In this document: piece after piece, positions 27,622 to 41,445 of the stretch
Layout: every line of letters begins with the position of its first letter
Position numbering within the stretch: position 1 is the first letter of the stretch
NCBI GenBank assembly: GCA_013396655.1
Contig: WBMV01008586.1
Coordinates: 248,001 to 312,000, forward strand
Reading direction: 5' to 3'
Length of the DNA: 64,000 nucleotides
DNA from: Campylorhamphus procurvoides
Taxonomy: Eukaryota; Chordata; Aves; Passeriformes; Dendrocolaptidae
Program-made: the position numbers and the translations under genes
The notes under the pieces: model-generated
What the model saw: only the letters and a program-made list of their open reading frames with translations
What the model was told of the DNA's origin: nothing
Databases searched by the model: none

Positions 27622-30600
27622 AACCTCAAACCCACAACAATTTTCTATTTGTGTATTTTTCTACATGTTGTAGAATTAACTGCAAATTACAAGTTTACTG
27701 TAGGGCCTCTGGAATGAGGCCATTTTTTAGGGTCATTGAGAATTTGAGAGGCTGCTGTTGGGGTCATGTTCTAAATCTCTCTTACCTCTTATGAAAGCAT
27801 CTACATGTTATACTCTACTGAATTTCTGTGCACATCTTCTGATTTCACCTCCAGAAATTTCTAAGATCTTGCTAAAGACTGTAAAGCTTGGTTAGATCAT
27901 TCAGGCCTAACATAAGAATTTTTCAAAAGTGCATTCACGTACTCCTACCTAATTCCAGAACCAGCCAGAAATTCTATGAACTTGCCTATCTGACTGGAGA
28001 GGTCCCCAGAGCACAGAATCATGCTTCTCTTTGTGTTCAGACCTGACTTGATCTTTTTAGGCTGACCAGTTACTACCATGCTTCTGCTTCACGTTAATCA
28101 GTTGCCACAAAACGGCATTTTCCCATCGCCGTTCCCTTGGACACTCGAGCTGTTTGATAGCTACCTTATAGCTCTCTTGAAGAGAGCTCTTAACACAGGC
28201 CAATGCTAGCTGCTGCTTTCTTTAAAAAAATGGCTAGAAGAGGAAGTGGTAGCGATCTGATTTTGAAACAGTGTTTACCTGAGAACCAACAAAATTTTAT
28301 AATCTTCTTCTTTTGCCTGCAGGAACATCTGCTTCTTGAAAAAATTGCCCAATCACCAAATTATGCAGTTTGGGAAATCAATCTTCATTCCACCTCCTGA
28401 ACAAAATTTTAATTTTAAAAGTGAGAGGGAATAAAGTTGCACTGAAGTGTTAGAGAAATTCTATGCCTTGAAAGACACTCCAGCATGTATCAACACCCCT
28501 GTGTAGACTTTACAGCAGGCACCCTCTAGCAGCTGTAGATACACTTGTGCATTCTTCATCCCATCATTTTAGTCAGTGCCCGAAAAATAAACACTATCAT
28601 GCCAAAAAATGCCATTACTGATTTTAACCTCAAATATTTTAGGAATGTAAGAGCTGTTGCAAGCTGTTGGCCCTGAATTTTCCTTAGCTGGTTTTGAATC
28701 CCACCTTTTGGGGTGGAGTAGCATGTATCTTTTTTGCATGTTTCCCTCTAGGGTTTATACCAGGTTTTAAAATATCCTTGGCGAGGACCATGGTTTGTTA
28801 AATGTTTGTGAAGTGCTCACTGTGTTAAATTTCTACCAAAACTGCTTCTATCTAAATAAGATTATCCAAGGATGGGTGCTATCAGTTAGTGAATCCTGAT
28901 AGGAGGAGCTGATAACTTGTAACGTCCTCCCAGCTGAGGAGTTAGAGACTTCTACAAGATATATAGGATTGATAATGGTCCAGGGGACAGTGGCAACTTC
29001 AGTGGGATAAGCAGGATTTAAATCCATGAACTAGCAGCAGGATTGCAGAACACATATCTTTCTACTTATGTTTTTCAATGTCATTTTGCGTCACTTACTA
29101 ATGTTTCTCCTTCTGCTTTCCCTGTATTTTACTTCTAGAAATTGAGAGGCTGGAATACTGTTTTCTGCATATTTCCAGTGGATGGCAAAAAGTGAGGCAG
29201 AAGGTGAAGTAAATAGAAAAATTCAGTGGCTTAATTCGAATGAAAATATTAGGAATTAAATTATGTATCCATATCACTGGGACCTTGCTTAGTGTGGGGT
29301 TTTCTGGAGAGTTGTGGTATATCGATTAGTTTAAATGGTAGGGGATGTTACAATACATTTGGCTGGCACATGCCCAGTATGGGCTCACCATCAGTGTGTG
29401 ACAGAGCTGAATGGTGTGATGAGGTAGCTTTGGAAGGGAGGAGAAGGGGTTGAGCAGTCCACAGTAATGCTCTCAATCTGGGACTAAGCTCAGACTGCTC
29501 AACTAGGGATGATGTCACTGTTTTTAGTGACAAAACTGGCACCAGAAACTACTGTAAGCTGTAACTTTCTTCAGACACTGAGCCTCCTTGCTATCCTTTG
29601 GCACAGTAGGGCTCGTAGATATGGGTAGGAAGGTGGACCAAAGCAGGCTAAACAACTTTCAGGGAGTCAATGGCAATGCAAAAAAGAATATAATTTACAC
29701 AGGCTTCTTTACATTATGTTGGGAGCCTTTATTCCCATCCCCATTATATCTAGGTATTAAACACTGTTCTCTGCCGCATTCAGCTATGATCTTTTTCTTG
29801 TAAAGAAGTGAACTATGTGAACGAGTTTGAAGACAAATTTTAAAATATTAAAAGCTGTCCTTCTTCTCAAATCTAACTCTCATGTTAGTTGTTTGCATAC
29901 ATAATTTAATAACTTGCATATATTTTTTATATATTATTCTGACAGTAGTAAATGAAACCAGATTCAGGAAAAATATTCTGGCACATGGAATCTTAAAATA
30001 CACATTTGCATTGGTAAGGTACTAGTGTATATTTTGTAGGGCTTATATTGCTACTCATTGTGGTTAGTGGTTAGTATGACTATCATGTTTTTGGAGTATT
30101 ACGTATCCGAGAAAATGTAATTTTTTTCTATTCCTTTTAAAATCAAATTACAATGTGACATTCAATAAAATATCTTTTGTGCAGCTAATAAAAATGAGAT
30201 CCCATCTCACTGCTTTGACAAATAAACCACACAAGTCAAAATACTGCCTCTGATACAGTTTATAGCTTAAGCTTTCATGTCAGCCTTTCCTATAAAAAAG
30301 CTCCATTATTTATTAATAGGCTTCTATGTCTTAAAAGTTTCTTTTTCTTGTGTAGAGAAAAAATCATTTGCCTTTTAATGGGGTGTCAGATTTGTTTTCC
30401 AAACCTTCTAAAAGGTTATCGTTGTTACATATGGACAAGTGCTTTTTTCAGAATCAATGTAAACTCTGTTACCAGGGTAATTTACTGCAGTCCCCTGGTA
30501 GCTGTACGGAAAACTTAATTTCACCATTTTGCAAAGTGGAGGGGTGGGACTCTTTCCTTGTGGTTAACTATTTTCACATGGAGTGAAAAGAAAATGCGTG

Positions 30601-33600
30601 CTTCTAGCACATACTAAATAACTGATGGGCTCCTACCTTCTGTTTGAGTTCAGGGCGCACTGGCGGTCTGGTAGGGTTCATGGCACAGAAGGATGACTGA
30701 CCCAATTAGATATACCATAAAACCTTTTAGCAATTAACTCCCAACTAACTAAAAGATTCAGGCTAATATTAACAGTGGATAATAAAAGTTTGTTAAATTT
30801 CCATCCATTACCTGCACACATACACACACAAATATCTGAGCCACATTTTTGATGACAGAGAAGTCTGCACAGAGGGAAGAATATTCTGTGAACAATCCAG
30901 AGGTGTCAAGTTTGAGTCTGTCTTGCAGTTTGAGTTGAGAAATGGCATGAGACACAAGCAAATATCAAATTCAGGCTTGTGCATTTAATTAGAGCCTGCA
31001 TTAGCAGCTGCAGTACTTTATTTTGAAAAAACAGGCAATAATAGCAATATTTTTTCTCGAATAAACACTACTTGAAAAAACTCCAAAACCAGAAGCCACT
31101 AGGAATTGCTTATGGCCTGAATAACATTTTTTCATTAAATGAATTACTTTTTACTGGTAATTTCTATTAACTTGTTTAATTGCCTAATGCATTCAGGGAT
31201 GCTGCCTACATCTGCACAGAGGAAAGTGGGTTTCACAACAGGCATCAGCTCTTTACATGTGACATTTCATAATTTTTTCATCCACATTGGTTGCTGTTCA
31301 ACAAACTGAAGACAGTTCACCACATCTGTGTTGAGGAAGCAAGTTGGTGAGCTCTGCTACTGGACTGAGGCACAGATGGCTCTAGACTTACTGAATTTTG
31401 CACTTGTTCTGCACAGGGGAGAGACATGCAGTGCAAAACTCCTTCTGGATCTTAGCAAGAAAGACCTGACAACAATTGTTATAATGGAAGACCTGTTTTC
31501 AAAAGGTAGAATAAAAAAGGGAATACATATAAAGGATAAATCTTATGTCACTTCAGATTCTGGGAACCCCACTTTGATGCAGTGTTGACAGACCCCAGAT
31601 GGATTTTCCCATGGCATGTTGCGCAGATGCCGTCCATGGACTGGCATGAGAATTCAAAGACTTTTATCCACCAATTAAATTTTAGAACGACCTTCTAATA
31701 GGTTAAGTAGGGGAAAAAAAATCCAAACCCAGGCAATCTGAATTTGAATTATGAACTTTAATTAATAGTTTGGTGTACCTTGGTAAATTTGTGGATGAGA
31801 TTGTGTAGCATCCATTGTCTGGGATAATAAGGGACTGAATTCAGTGACCCATTGTGTCCTACAGCAGGTATTTTATGAAGAGTTCTCCCATAGGAAGTTT
31901 TCAGTGAGATATCATTTTCATACTAAAGAACGATTTTGTCAGACTGTCCTGGATAATTTTCAAATACTGAGACTGGGATCCAGCATCGTCAATACTTGTT
32001 TAGCTGGGCTTTCAGGACAAATACCACTCACTTAGATGTTGAGAGCTTCTGAAAAACCTGTTGATGTTCACTTTTCATCAAGCTCAGTCTGCATCTCTGT
32101 ATCTTTCTCCCTCGGAAAATCCTAAATGTAAGGCATATTTATGTGTATAATGACTTTGAAGATTTGATTTCCAAGATCCAGAACATATTTCTGGGATTAT
32201 TTTTGCCCCACTATCTTCATACCCCTGCATTTTGAGAGACAATATTATGGATTATTTATTAATGCCATTGATGGGAGAAGGAAAGGACATGCTGCGTGTT
32301 GTTCATCCAACTCATCCTGGACGCTTGAATTCTGGTCACTGTTTCATTTGATATATGAGTCTACATTGTAAGTGTAGATACCCTTTCCAAAAGATTTACA
32401 GTGAGAAGGTTAGAACTTGTTTTACTTAGGAACACTTTCCTGCCTAAGAAGAAGCACCTCTCTCAAAGATAGTTTGAGGATTTTTAATTCCTGCATTCCA
32501 GGCTTTGTGTCTGGTATGAGAAGAGATAAATCCTCACAGACATTATGGGCCTCCACATTTGAGTGGGGTCAGGAGGAGGCAGCGATGATAAGAGCCAAGG
32601 AAGAATGGAGAGGCATGCCTTTCTCAGGCCCAGTGCTCAAGCACTGCTAGGAATTTTCCCTTGCTAGTCTAGTATTCTTGACTTTGGAATAAATTTTCCT
32701 GAAATCCTTCCACTGACTGGCATTTCAGGAGTATATGCATGTTATCTTACTTCACAACATGCCATACTACAGAGCAGAGGTATTCAGTGGAGTTAAAACT
32801 AATCTCAGTAGTTTAGTTGAATCAGTGTAGACATGGACGAGCAAAGCTTGAGCTTTGTGCGTTCACAGGTAAACTTCATTTATCTCATATAGAGACCACT
32901 TGGATGTTTTCACCTTGTGTTATAACATGGGTTTGCTGTCAGGGAAACATGTGATTGTGCTGATAAAGCACTAAGCCTCAGAGTTTCTTCTTCTCTTCAT
33001 GGTTCAGGTACTACTGCAAAACTAAAGGCCACCATTGAACTGAGGTATAGAAGTGTAAGTTTTTCTCTGGACCAGAGCTATCACACAGACACTCCTGTCC
33101 TGTACAGGAGCTGTGAAGGGATGAAGTATGCTCAGTTCTCACACAGTGCCTGTATGTTGGCTCAGCCTGTTCAGAATGATGAGACAGTAGGATGTTCTGT
33201 ATGTTTATGGAAATTTTCAGACAACTTAGCCTCTGAATTGAATTTTTTTTCCAGTAAGTTTTAACAAACAGATTTTTAACAATACTGACTAATTTGTTCA
33301 AAAAATGTCAATTTTCAGATGGTGGCAGAAGATTTGCAGCTGAGATGACACTTCCTGACAAATATCATGTTGGTCTACCAAAGCAGAGGGCTTGTCTGTG
33401 ATACTGTAATAATAATTATTTTAACAGTGATTCCTGTTCTTTTTTTCTTTAGAAACTTCATCTTTAGAAATTATCCTTAAAATTCTAAATGTTACTACTG
33501 TTTCTTTTGTCACACTGTGGCAGTCACACAACATGAAACATTTTTGCTCAGACTCTTACAATTTGGCAAAGTTACAACAGCTGAAAGTGAGATCTTATAA

Positions 33601-33734
33601 TGGGAGGTATTAAATAACTATAACTCACTAAGCAGCTCTATCTACTAAGCTCAAAAATATAGCTGTAAAAGCAGGAAAGCTGTCCTCAAATACAGCACTG
33701 GGTTTCCATGTGATTGTACTTTTTATCTGAGCTT

Positions 33735-33840
33735 ACACTGGGACAATGAAGTCGTTGGAAGGTCAAGTGACTCACCCAAGGTCACTAACTGGCAGTCAGT
33801 GACTGAGTCACTATCACAGCCTGTGAAAGTTCCTGGCTCA
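33735..33840 (-). mobile_element. MIR-type SINE relic, minus strand
   Basis: GGTCAAGTGACTCACCCAAG then GTCACTAACTGGCAGTCAGT (33761-33800) closely follows the reversed MIR core (gttaagtgacttgcccaaggtcac...agtcagtggcag). The flanks decay quickly. Confidence 0.6.
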
Positions 33841-35057
33841 GAGCGAAGTGCAAGGTAAATGACACTAAGGTACATCTTCTCTCAGTTTCCATTATGTTTC
33901 TAATCTCTCTTTGCTACAGTAATGAATGATAATGAGTTGCATTTTTTTCTCTGGGTTGTTCTTGCTGCTGCATCGATGACACTTACTGTTACAATAAAGA
34001 TATAAGTAGAAAAAAAATTGTGCTAAGTGATTTTATGAATAAGTAAACCTAAATAACTTGCAAGAAGAACAGCAGTTGCAATAACTTGTTAGAAAGGATA
34101 GTCTTACTCAGTGTGTCCATGTCAGGCAGGTCACCCTCTCCTTCGTCTAGAATTGAAAATACTGTGAAAAAAATGGGCATGATTCAGTAACTTCTACTTT
34201 ATGTAAACAAGTCTTATTAATGCAAGGATGGGCAAGGACATCACTGACCTGATGATATTTACTACGCAAAATCAGAAACTCGGTTAACCCAGCACTGAGG
34301 ATCAAACTCCTGTTACGCAGTTGCACTTAGGTTCTGGTAAATATTAAGCATTTCAGACTCACAGGAAAACAATTCTCAAAGTTACTCAGTGGTCTTAAGT
34401 CGTTTTTGTTTTTTTTTAAAGAGCTCAGCAACTCAGCAAAACTTCTTGAAAAGGCAATAGTCTTTCAACCCTGCTATGCACTCAGTGGCTCCCACTGGGC
34501 AGACTGTGCTTTTGGAGGCTGTTTTGTGCTGTATCCTTTATCAAAGTCTGATTGTGCACATTGTGCTCTTTGTCTGAGAAGAAAGGGAGTGAGGAGGAAG
34601 CAGGAAAGGACCTCCAGCCTCCAGCTTCCTCCTTGTCCTTTTTATTTCCTCTCCATCCCTCTCTTGGCACTCCACTAATACAGTACTTGCATCTCTAGCA
34701 CAGTTCCAACCAGAAAGAAATAGCTGCTCTGAGCCAGAGCTGGAAAACACCATGGCAGAAGAGCGTGGGTTAGGGACAGTTTTGGGGAGCTGTAGATAAA
34801 GATTCTGCATTCAGCAATGTTGATCCTCCTTGGTGCTATTCTGGAAACATGTCCCATCTGTGTGTTCTCATAACAGTGTTAGCCAAGTTGGCAGCTGGTG
34901 AAAATTCAATAGCAATAGAATCCTTTGTGTATTTTAGCATAGAATATTCCATATGTTTGATGCTATCTCTTTAATAATCTTATGCAATGTTCATGATCTT
35001 CTTTTTCCTTTGTCTGCTGAAATACTGTGTCTTGGGTTTTTTCAGCTAGTTGTAAAT

Positions 35058-35080
35058 ATGTGTGTGTGTGTGAGTGTGTG
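35058..35080 (+). repeat. Short TG dinucleotide repeat
   Basis: TATGTGTGTGTGTGTGAGTGTGTG, about eleven TG units with one interruption. Confidence 0.8.
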
Positions 35081-37274
35081 CAAGCAGTTCACTATAAGTA
35101 GTTTATACTAGACTAGATTAATTTTTTTCTCCCGTTCCCAAGTTATGATTTCCATTGTCATCATTCTTCTAATATCTTATTTTGTTAATTCATCTACTGA
35201 TTTCCTTTCTCTGTGAAATTAGCATTTGATTCCTACAAGGACACAAATACAAAACCACTCATAAGCATAACAAGTCCTGTAAGGAATCATGAATCTAAAT
35301 GATTGCTTAGAAGTCCTTGGTGTAAAGGAAAAGGATATCCAAAAACTTATACAGTAGGGGAACCTGCACTGGTGGTAAACCTTGGAACCCCCATAGTATC
35401 TGTTGTGTGTGACAGTGTAAGGTACAACTTGAGTTACTTATGTTTATGCAACTCCTCACATCTATATTGTCACTAAATCCACCCTCTTCCTAAAAAGCTT
35501 GCAGCTCTAGCAAACATTTTGTCATGACTCTGGTTCAGCTGTTGTGCTGGTTCCTTGTGTGAACTGCTTTTTCTGCTGGAGAAGGGAAGGAAAGATATTA
35601 TTCTACAATAATATTTTTTTACATTTTCCCAGGTCTCATTGGAGAGTACCAGTCAAAAACTTATTATCTATTTAAAAGAACTTATTATTCTATTTATTAG
35701 AGTCACTATTTTCTCCTACCCTTTGGGTCGATATAAAAAGTTTGAAATATATCTAAGATTTTAAACCTTTAGTTTGATGAAGTTGGGGTTCTGAAGTAGG
35801 ATTTTTCAGTGGCTCTTTAAAGTAATTAAAGTTAGCATTTTTAGTTTGAAGAATACTAAAAGCTTTGAAATGCCCATCCTCTGTCCCTTCACATGTTATA
35901 TAAAGCTTTACCTCTTATGACATATCTTAAAAAATCTGGTTTGGGTGGTGCCTGTCATATCAGGAAGAGTCCCACCCAAGTGGCCATGCTGGTGAATCGT
36001 GACCCTTAAAAGAGAGCCACAGTGAGAGCAGAATTGCTCTTTTCTGCATCTGAAATGTTTACTATGTCTCTTCTGTGGTGGTATACCAAGTGTTTCAAAC
36101 CTAAGAGAAAGGGATCATGAAGGTTCTTCTTTCTTAAAGGACAGCTTCTGTTCTCACCATATTAAGCGGCAAGCAGAACTCTCTAAATAATCCATTAGCT
36201 GAATTTTTATTGTTTCTCTGTATAGCAACTTTTGATTTTCTTGAAGATGCTTGTTATTCTAAGTAGTTTAATGATACCCAGAAATATTTCTGGTCCTGCA
36301 GATTTGTTTTGAGTATTTGATGCATACAACTGGACCTTTGCTGGTTAATTTATCAGCTATATCACACAGTATTGTCCCTGTTTCTGTATGGAATGAGCAT
36401 AATTTTTCAAATTGTGTATCTGCTGGGAATACAGTGTTTCTGAATTCACAATTTGTATTCTATGAGTATATGGTAGTACTCATTTAACATTAATTTTCCA
36501 TGAAAGTTTCATGTACCTTGTACTGGTTAATAACATGAAGAGACTTTATGTATCCAAGAATCTTCTTGTGATGTGTTGGGGGAATTTGTAAAGCTGTTTT
36601 GACTACACTTCACTAGTAGTTTGCAAACAGAATTTTTCAAGTCACTTCCACACTCTTCTCTTTTGAAACCTGTTCATCCTCCACAGGCCATCATAATGTT
36701 GCTCTCAAAAATCATATTTAAAATGTAATGTCTTCTTAATGCAAAAAATAGCATAAAGCTCACATTCTTCTCTACTTTTGGAGGCATTGGCCCAGCTAGG
36801 ATCAAAAATTAGGAGACTATTTGCTTACTCTAACAAAAATTTATGAGAAAAATAAACCATAAGTTTTTATGCAAATCCTGCTTCTGTCCCTTTCAGGGAT
36901 GACTTCTACTGCTTTTCTTCCAACATACTGGGTATGTTCATTTAGCTTCTACGTACAAATATTTGGAGCTATAAAACAAGCTAATTTCTCTGTCTATGTG
37001 CCTGCATTTAAGATTTATTCCCTTATTTTTCTGTTTCTACCCCCCTCCCTCTTACAGGAGTTTTCTGTCTCCTGCAAATGACTTGAGGAGGACAGCTTCC
37101 CTCTCTGATTAAATTTAAACAGCACAACTGCTGGATGTTGGGCTGGCAGTGCTGGAAGTGGCTGTCCATCACCCTCTCTCTTCATAAGCCCTTGGTACCT
37201 GGCAAGTGCCCTGACATACTGCACACCTATGAAGAAGGACAGGTTGAGCCACCACCCTATATGCAAATCCAGGA

Positions 37275-37310
37275 CCCTCTCAGAATATAGTTTCAACTAT
37301 ATTCTGAGGG
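37275..37310. repeat. Near-perfect inverted repeat with 2-base spacer
   Basis: CAGAATATAGTT (37281-37292) and AACTATATTCTG (37295-37306) are separated only by TC. The pairing continues as CCCT (37275-37278) with AGGG (37307-37310) after a 2-base bulge (37279-37280). In total 16 pairs, not explained by any repeat I recognise. Confidence 0.9.
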
Positions 37311-40300
37311 ATAGGGGCCTTTCAGGACTCCGACTTTCCAGAAAGGTGTCTTTGATCAGGCTGTCATCAGCCATCTGAGACAGCCCTTCTGGGAATGCCA
37401 TCAGAGTGTGGCAGTTAGGCAGATTTACAGAGTCATTGAAATACCTGTGGAAGTGTAGTATAGGGATCTGGATAATCACAAGACTTACACCACTTCCACA
37501 TTTTAATAATGATATAATACTTGTAAAGATAATTTCAATAGGGCCGCACATTATTCACTTTTAGGGAAGTCTGGCGGCTGCAGAAATCCTAAATCACAGC
37601 ATAGACTTCCTGCTTGATGCTAATTTGGGCCAGTTCCAGCCAACAGAGTTCCTTTTCCATTGTGTCATTTAATTACACATTTACCCACATTTCTCAGCTA
37701 GTAAGAGCCTTAATATATGGCCTCTTAATCTAATACTGATCTATTAAAAACTACACTCAGTATTTTAAAGTGTTAGACAACAGATGGAATTGACAGTTTT
37801 AATAGGTAGCAACTAACATCATCTCCCAATCTACACCTCTGTATTGGATTTCAAGCAACTGATATCACTGTGGACATGTGCAGATATGGAGCTTGCATTT
37901 AAAGGCAGAAATTCAATCAATAGCCTGTCTCTCAACAGAGCTTACTAGATTATATCAGTTAGAAGTGACCATCTGGCCTAATCTTGGGTGTTCTGAGATA
38001 TCATGTAGATCTTTTCCACTAATGTCATTTTTATTTGGTTAACATTAATAAAACGTAGCAAACATTGCAAATCTTGCAATCTGAAGCTGTAACTCAATTT
38101 TTGCCTTTAACATGAGACAAGTCAAACATCTGCTTCTCTAGGGGGAACGTGTGCAAGAGCCAGCAAAAGAAAGATGCAATCGCTCTGAAGATTTTACTGT
38201 CTTTCTAGGTGTTGTGAAATGATGGAAAGTGGCAGTCTTTTTTATTTACTAAAAGAAAAGTATGTTACTAAAAGGTAACGAACAACTAATGTGATTATTT
38301 CTGTGAATACAAAATATGGAGGGAAATATGTAGATAGCATTCTGGGGGTTAAAGTTTCAGAGTATTCTATGACTGCTATAAAAGAAGAATGTACATTACA
38401 TATTCATCTACCAGATTTATGCTACAAATAAAATCTAACTTTTAATCTGGTGCAGTCAATATATATCACATATCTGTGATCAGTTGTTTAACGCTGTCAC
38501 AGCCAGAATGCATAAACTCCAAAAATCCTTTTTTAATACCAGTCAAGAACATTGTCGTCTGTTTCTTTGCTCCTTTAAATTTAATTTCAAATTCACTTTT
38601 GTGTTTGGCTGATCACCAGCACTACTAGAAGTTCAGAAATGCTCTGTTCACAAATAAAGTAAAATAAATGTCAATGTCACAGGTCTAATTATAACTTGTA
38701 AGTGGCATAATAGTGATTCAATTATGCAAATTATTGTCATTGCATTTTGATCTTGCAAACTAAAAGTCAGGAGTGATTTCTGAGCAGACCTGATGTAATC
38801 AACTCCCTTGAAATTCTGGAGATTCTTCTTTTTGGCTTTGTTCCATTGCCGATAAATCAAAATTTTAAATTTTCAAACAGTGAAGGTGTTCATCATAAAT
38901 TCGCCTAGGTGGGGAGGTGGGGAAGCAAGACAGGTGATATTACTAAAAAGAAACAATGCCAGAATAAACTGGAAAAAAAATATTTGGGAACTTCATTTAA
39001 GTAGTACCTCTTATGGGGTCCTGTTGTAGTGTCCTGGGGGCCCAGGAATCAGAGTCATATCTCCTTCTCTTGATATTGGTACTCAGAACTGTAAAAAGCT
39101 GGGCAAGACATTTCAGCCTAGTGTGCCCTCATTTCTGCATTGTTACCTGCCTTTCTTTTTGGAAACTAAATTTTATCATTTAGTGCATTTGAAAGATACA
39201 GGCTGTGTTGCTATTACAAAGCGTTTCACTTACTGAATAGAACTAGCTGACTTTTAGAACAAATAGCCCTGCTCTGCCTCCCCCAAACCAAAATCTGAAC
39301 ATAGGCAAGCCACTTAAATCTCTAAAATAGTAAGAAAGGGTGGAATTTCAGTGGTGTTATTGTAAAAAGATTTAAAAACCTGGGTGAAAATAGAATCTGG
39401 AAAAACTGCAAAATCAGGGAATAGTATCCCTGAGAAATTAATTTTTTTTTTTGGAAGAACAAAATTTTGGTAAGCACTGCCCTTGGAATACCTTAGATGT
39501 GATTTTTTGAGGAAAAGAATATTTTATTTTTGTGGTTCACTTTCCATTTTTTTGGTGAAAGCTGAAAAACTCAAGTGGATTTCAGTTCCTGATTTTTTTT
39601 TTTGATCAGCTTTCTTATTCAAAGTATGTAATAAATATTGTTTCTTTCAAAATACATCACAGGCAGTGCTAACATTTTCAGCCAGATCTAACAAGGGAAT
39701 GGAATTTTGCATTGCAAAGAGAGTCTCAAGCTGTCTTCTTTTCTTCTTTTTCTTTTATTGTTACCTATGACTTCAGCAGAATCCTGAAACTGACACTGGT
39801 CAGCTGTGTTCCAAAGTGAAGGTGAAAATTTTGCAGTGCTTGTTTACAAGAAAACAACTAAATACTTTTGCAGGAAGAAACCCCCACATTTATCCACTGG
39901 TAGTAGTTTACTGACTAGCAGCAGAAGACAGCTTCTTTAATGCTAGCAGGCTATGCACATATAGTACTTTTTTAAACTCCCTGTTTCTCACTGTAGTTAA
40001 TAAATAAGGATGCAGATGAGAGATTCATAGTTAATTTTCAGTAGCTAGCATAGCATGTCTCCGCCTATAAAATCCTGGAAGTCTCAGGCTGTGAATTCCT
40101 TGATACTGACAAGCCAAACAGCTTAGAAATTATAATTATAAGTTACAAGTGTCTTAAGGGTTGTTCTTCTGACATAAAACTAATTTCATGTTTTTATTCA
40201 TAATGTGAAATAGATGAGAGGATGGGACCTTATTTAGATTGAGCTCCCAGAGATATCACAGGCTCTGTGTCCTGACTATAATGGGAAAAGATCACTTACT

Positions 40301-40828
40301 TCATTCCTTGTAGCTGGTTGATTCTTTCTGTGTGCTTTTTTTTGACAATCAGGCTAATAAAAAAGTGAGATTTCTTCCAGTTTTAATTCCATTTTGTACA
40401 TAGGCAGATATCTACTGGTGACTAATTTTTTTCCTTTATGGTGGTCATACAAGAGTGTATTCTCTCCTTGTGTGCTGGTTCCAGCCTGACACTTCATTTT
40501 GCATGAGTGGTGCACACCAATGAGTGCTCTCACCTGTACTATTTTCTTTAGCCAAGTAACTCGAACAGAGAAGTGAGAAGGTAAGACCTGAAAGGAACCA
40601 AGGATAAAGCAGCTTCAGAGTGTGAGGACAGTCCCTGTCACCCCTTCCCTGGAAGAAAGCATGATATTCTGGAGACAACTCACCAACAAAACTACTCCAT
40701 GGCATCAAAGGCTGGGGGTGTCTGAGAGGCATCCTATGAGCGTTCTGGCACGCCCAAGCTCATTACAGCTGTGTCACCAAAGTCAGTATCAGTCCCATTT
40801 TGGCACACACAGTATTCTCCTGACAAAA

Positions 40829-41445
40829 ACTGGCTGCTCATGGCTTGGATGGGTGCAGTCTTTGCTGGCTCAGAAACTTGCTGGATGGCTGGGCCCAGAG
40901 TGTGGCGGTGGAGCTACATCCAGCTGGTGGCCAGTCACAAGTGGTGTTCACCAGGGCTCAGTATTGGGGCCAGCCCTGTTTAATACCTCTATTGATGATC
41001 CGGACCAGTTGATTGAGTTCACCCTCAGTCACTTTGCAGATGGTCCCATGCTGAGTGTTGATCTGCTGGAGAATAGGAAGGTTCTGCAAAGAGACAGGTT
41101 GAATTGATGGGCTGCAGCCAATGGTATGAGGTTCATTAAGGTGAAGTGCCAAGTCCTGCACTTCAGTCATGACAAACACATGCACCTCTACAAAAGACAG
41201 CAGTGTGTCCAAGTGGCCAAGAAAGCCAATGGCATCCTGGTCTATATCAAAAGTAGAGTGGTCAGCAGGATCAGGGAAGTGATTTTCCCTGTGTGCTCAG
41301 CACTCGTGAGGCCCATGTTTGGTTTTGGACCCCTCACTTCCAGAAAGATATTAGGGTGCTGAAACAGGTGCAGAGAGGGGCAATGGTGCTGGTGAAAGGT
41401 TGGGAGCACAAGTCTAATGAGGAGTGGCTGAGGGAATCAAAGTAT
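40829..41445 (+). mobile_element. CR1 LINE fragment, plus strand (end of reverse transcriptase plus part of 3' UTR)
   Basis: The plus strand encodes the late reverse-transcriptase region of CR1: [20 protein letters not shown] at about 40920-40980, then FADG, where active copies have the catalytic FADD, near 41030, so the second catalytic aspartate is lost. The MRFIKVKCQVLHF block follows near 41126-41165. The sequence continues into CR1 3' UTR (the GGTTTTGGACCCCTCACTTC segment near 41320 and GGAGCACAAGTCTAATGAGG near 41402) and stops matching near 41445, well short of the CR1 3' tail. A piece of about 60-100 bases between the CTCTACAA and GTGTGTCCAAGTGGCC segments seems deleted. The start is approximate; 40620-40830 is open but not recognisably CR1. 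Confidence 0.88.

Larger units (their letters stand above)
26962..40828. other. Unique non-coding sequence
   Basis: No gene found. It contains the CAAA repeat (27.6 kb), the MIR relic (33.8 kb), a TG repeat (35.1 kb) and the hairpin at 37.3 kb. The rest shows no structure I can name. Confidence 0.5.

Noticed and set aside
36869..38731. Several perfect octamer sites ATGCAAAT (36869, 37261, 38724) as a regulatory cluster
   Set aside because: In AT-rich sequence several octamers per 64 kb are expected, and these are spread over 1.9 kb without other shared structure.
40622..41107. 161-codon plus-strand open frame that could be taken for a gene
   Set aside because: Its second half is CR1 reverse transcriptase; the first half is chance upstream sequence. 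It is annotated as a mobile element instead.
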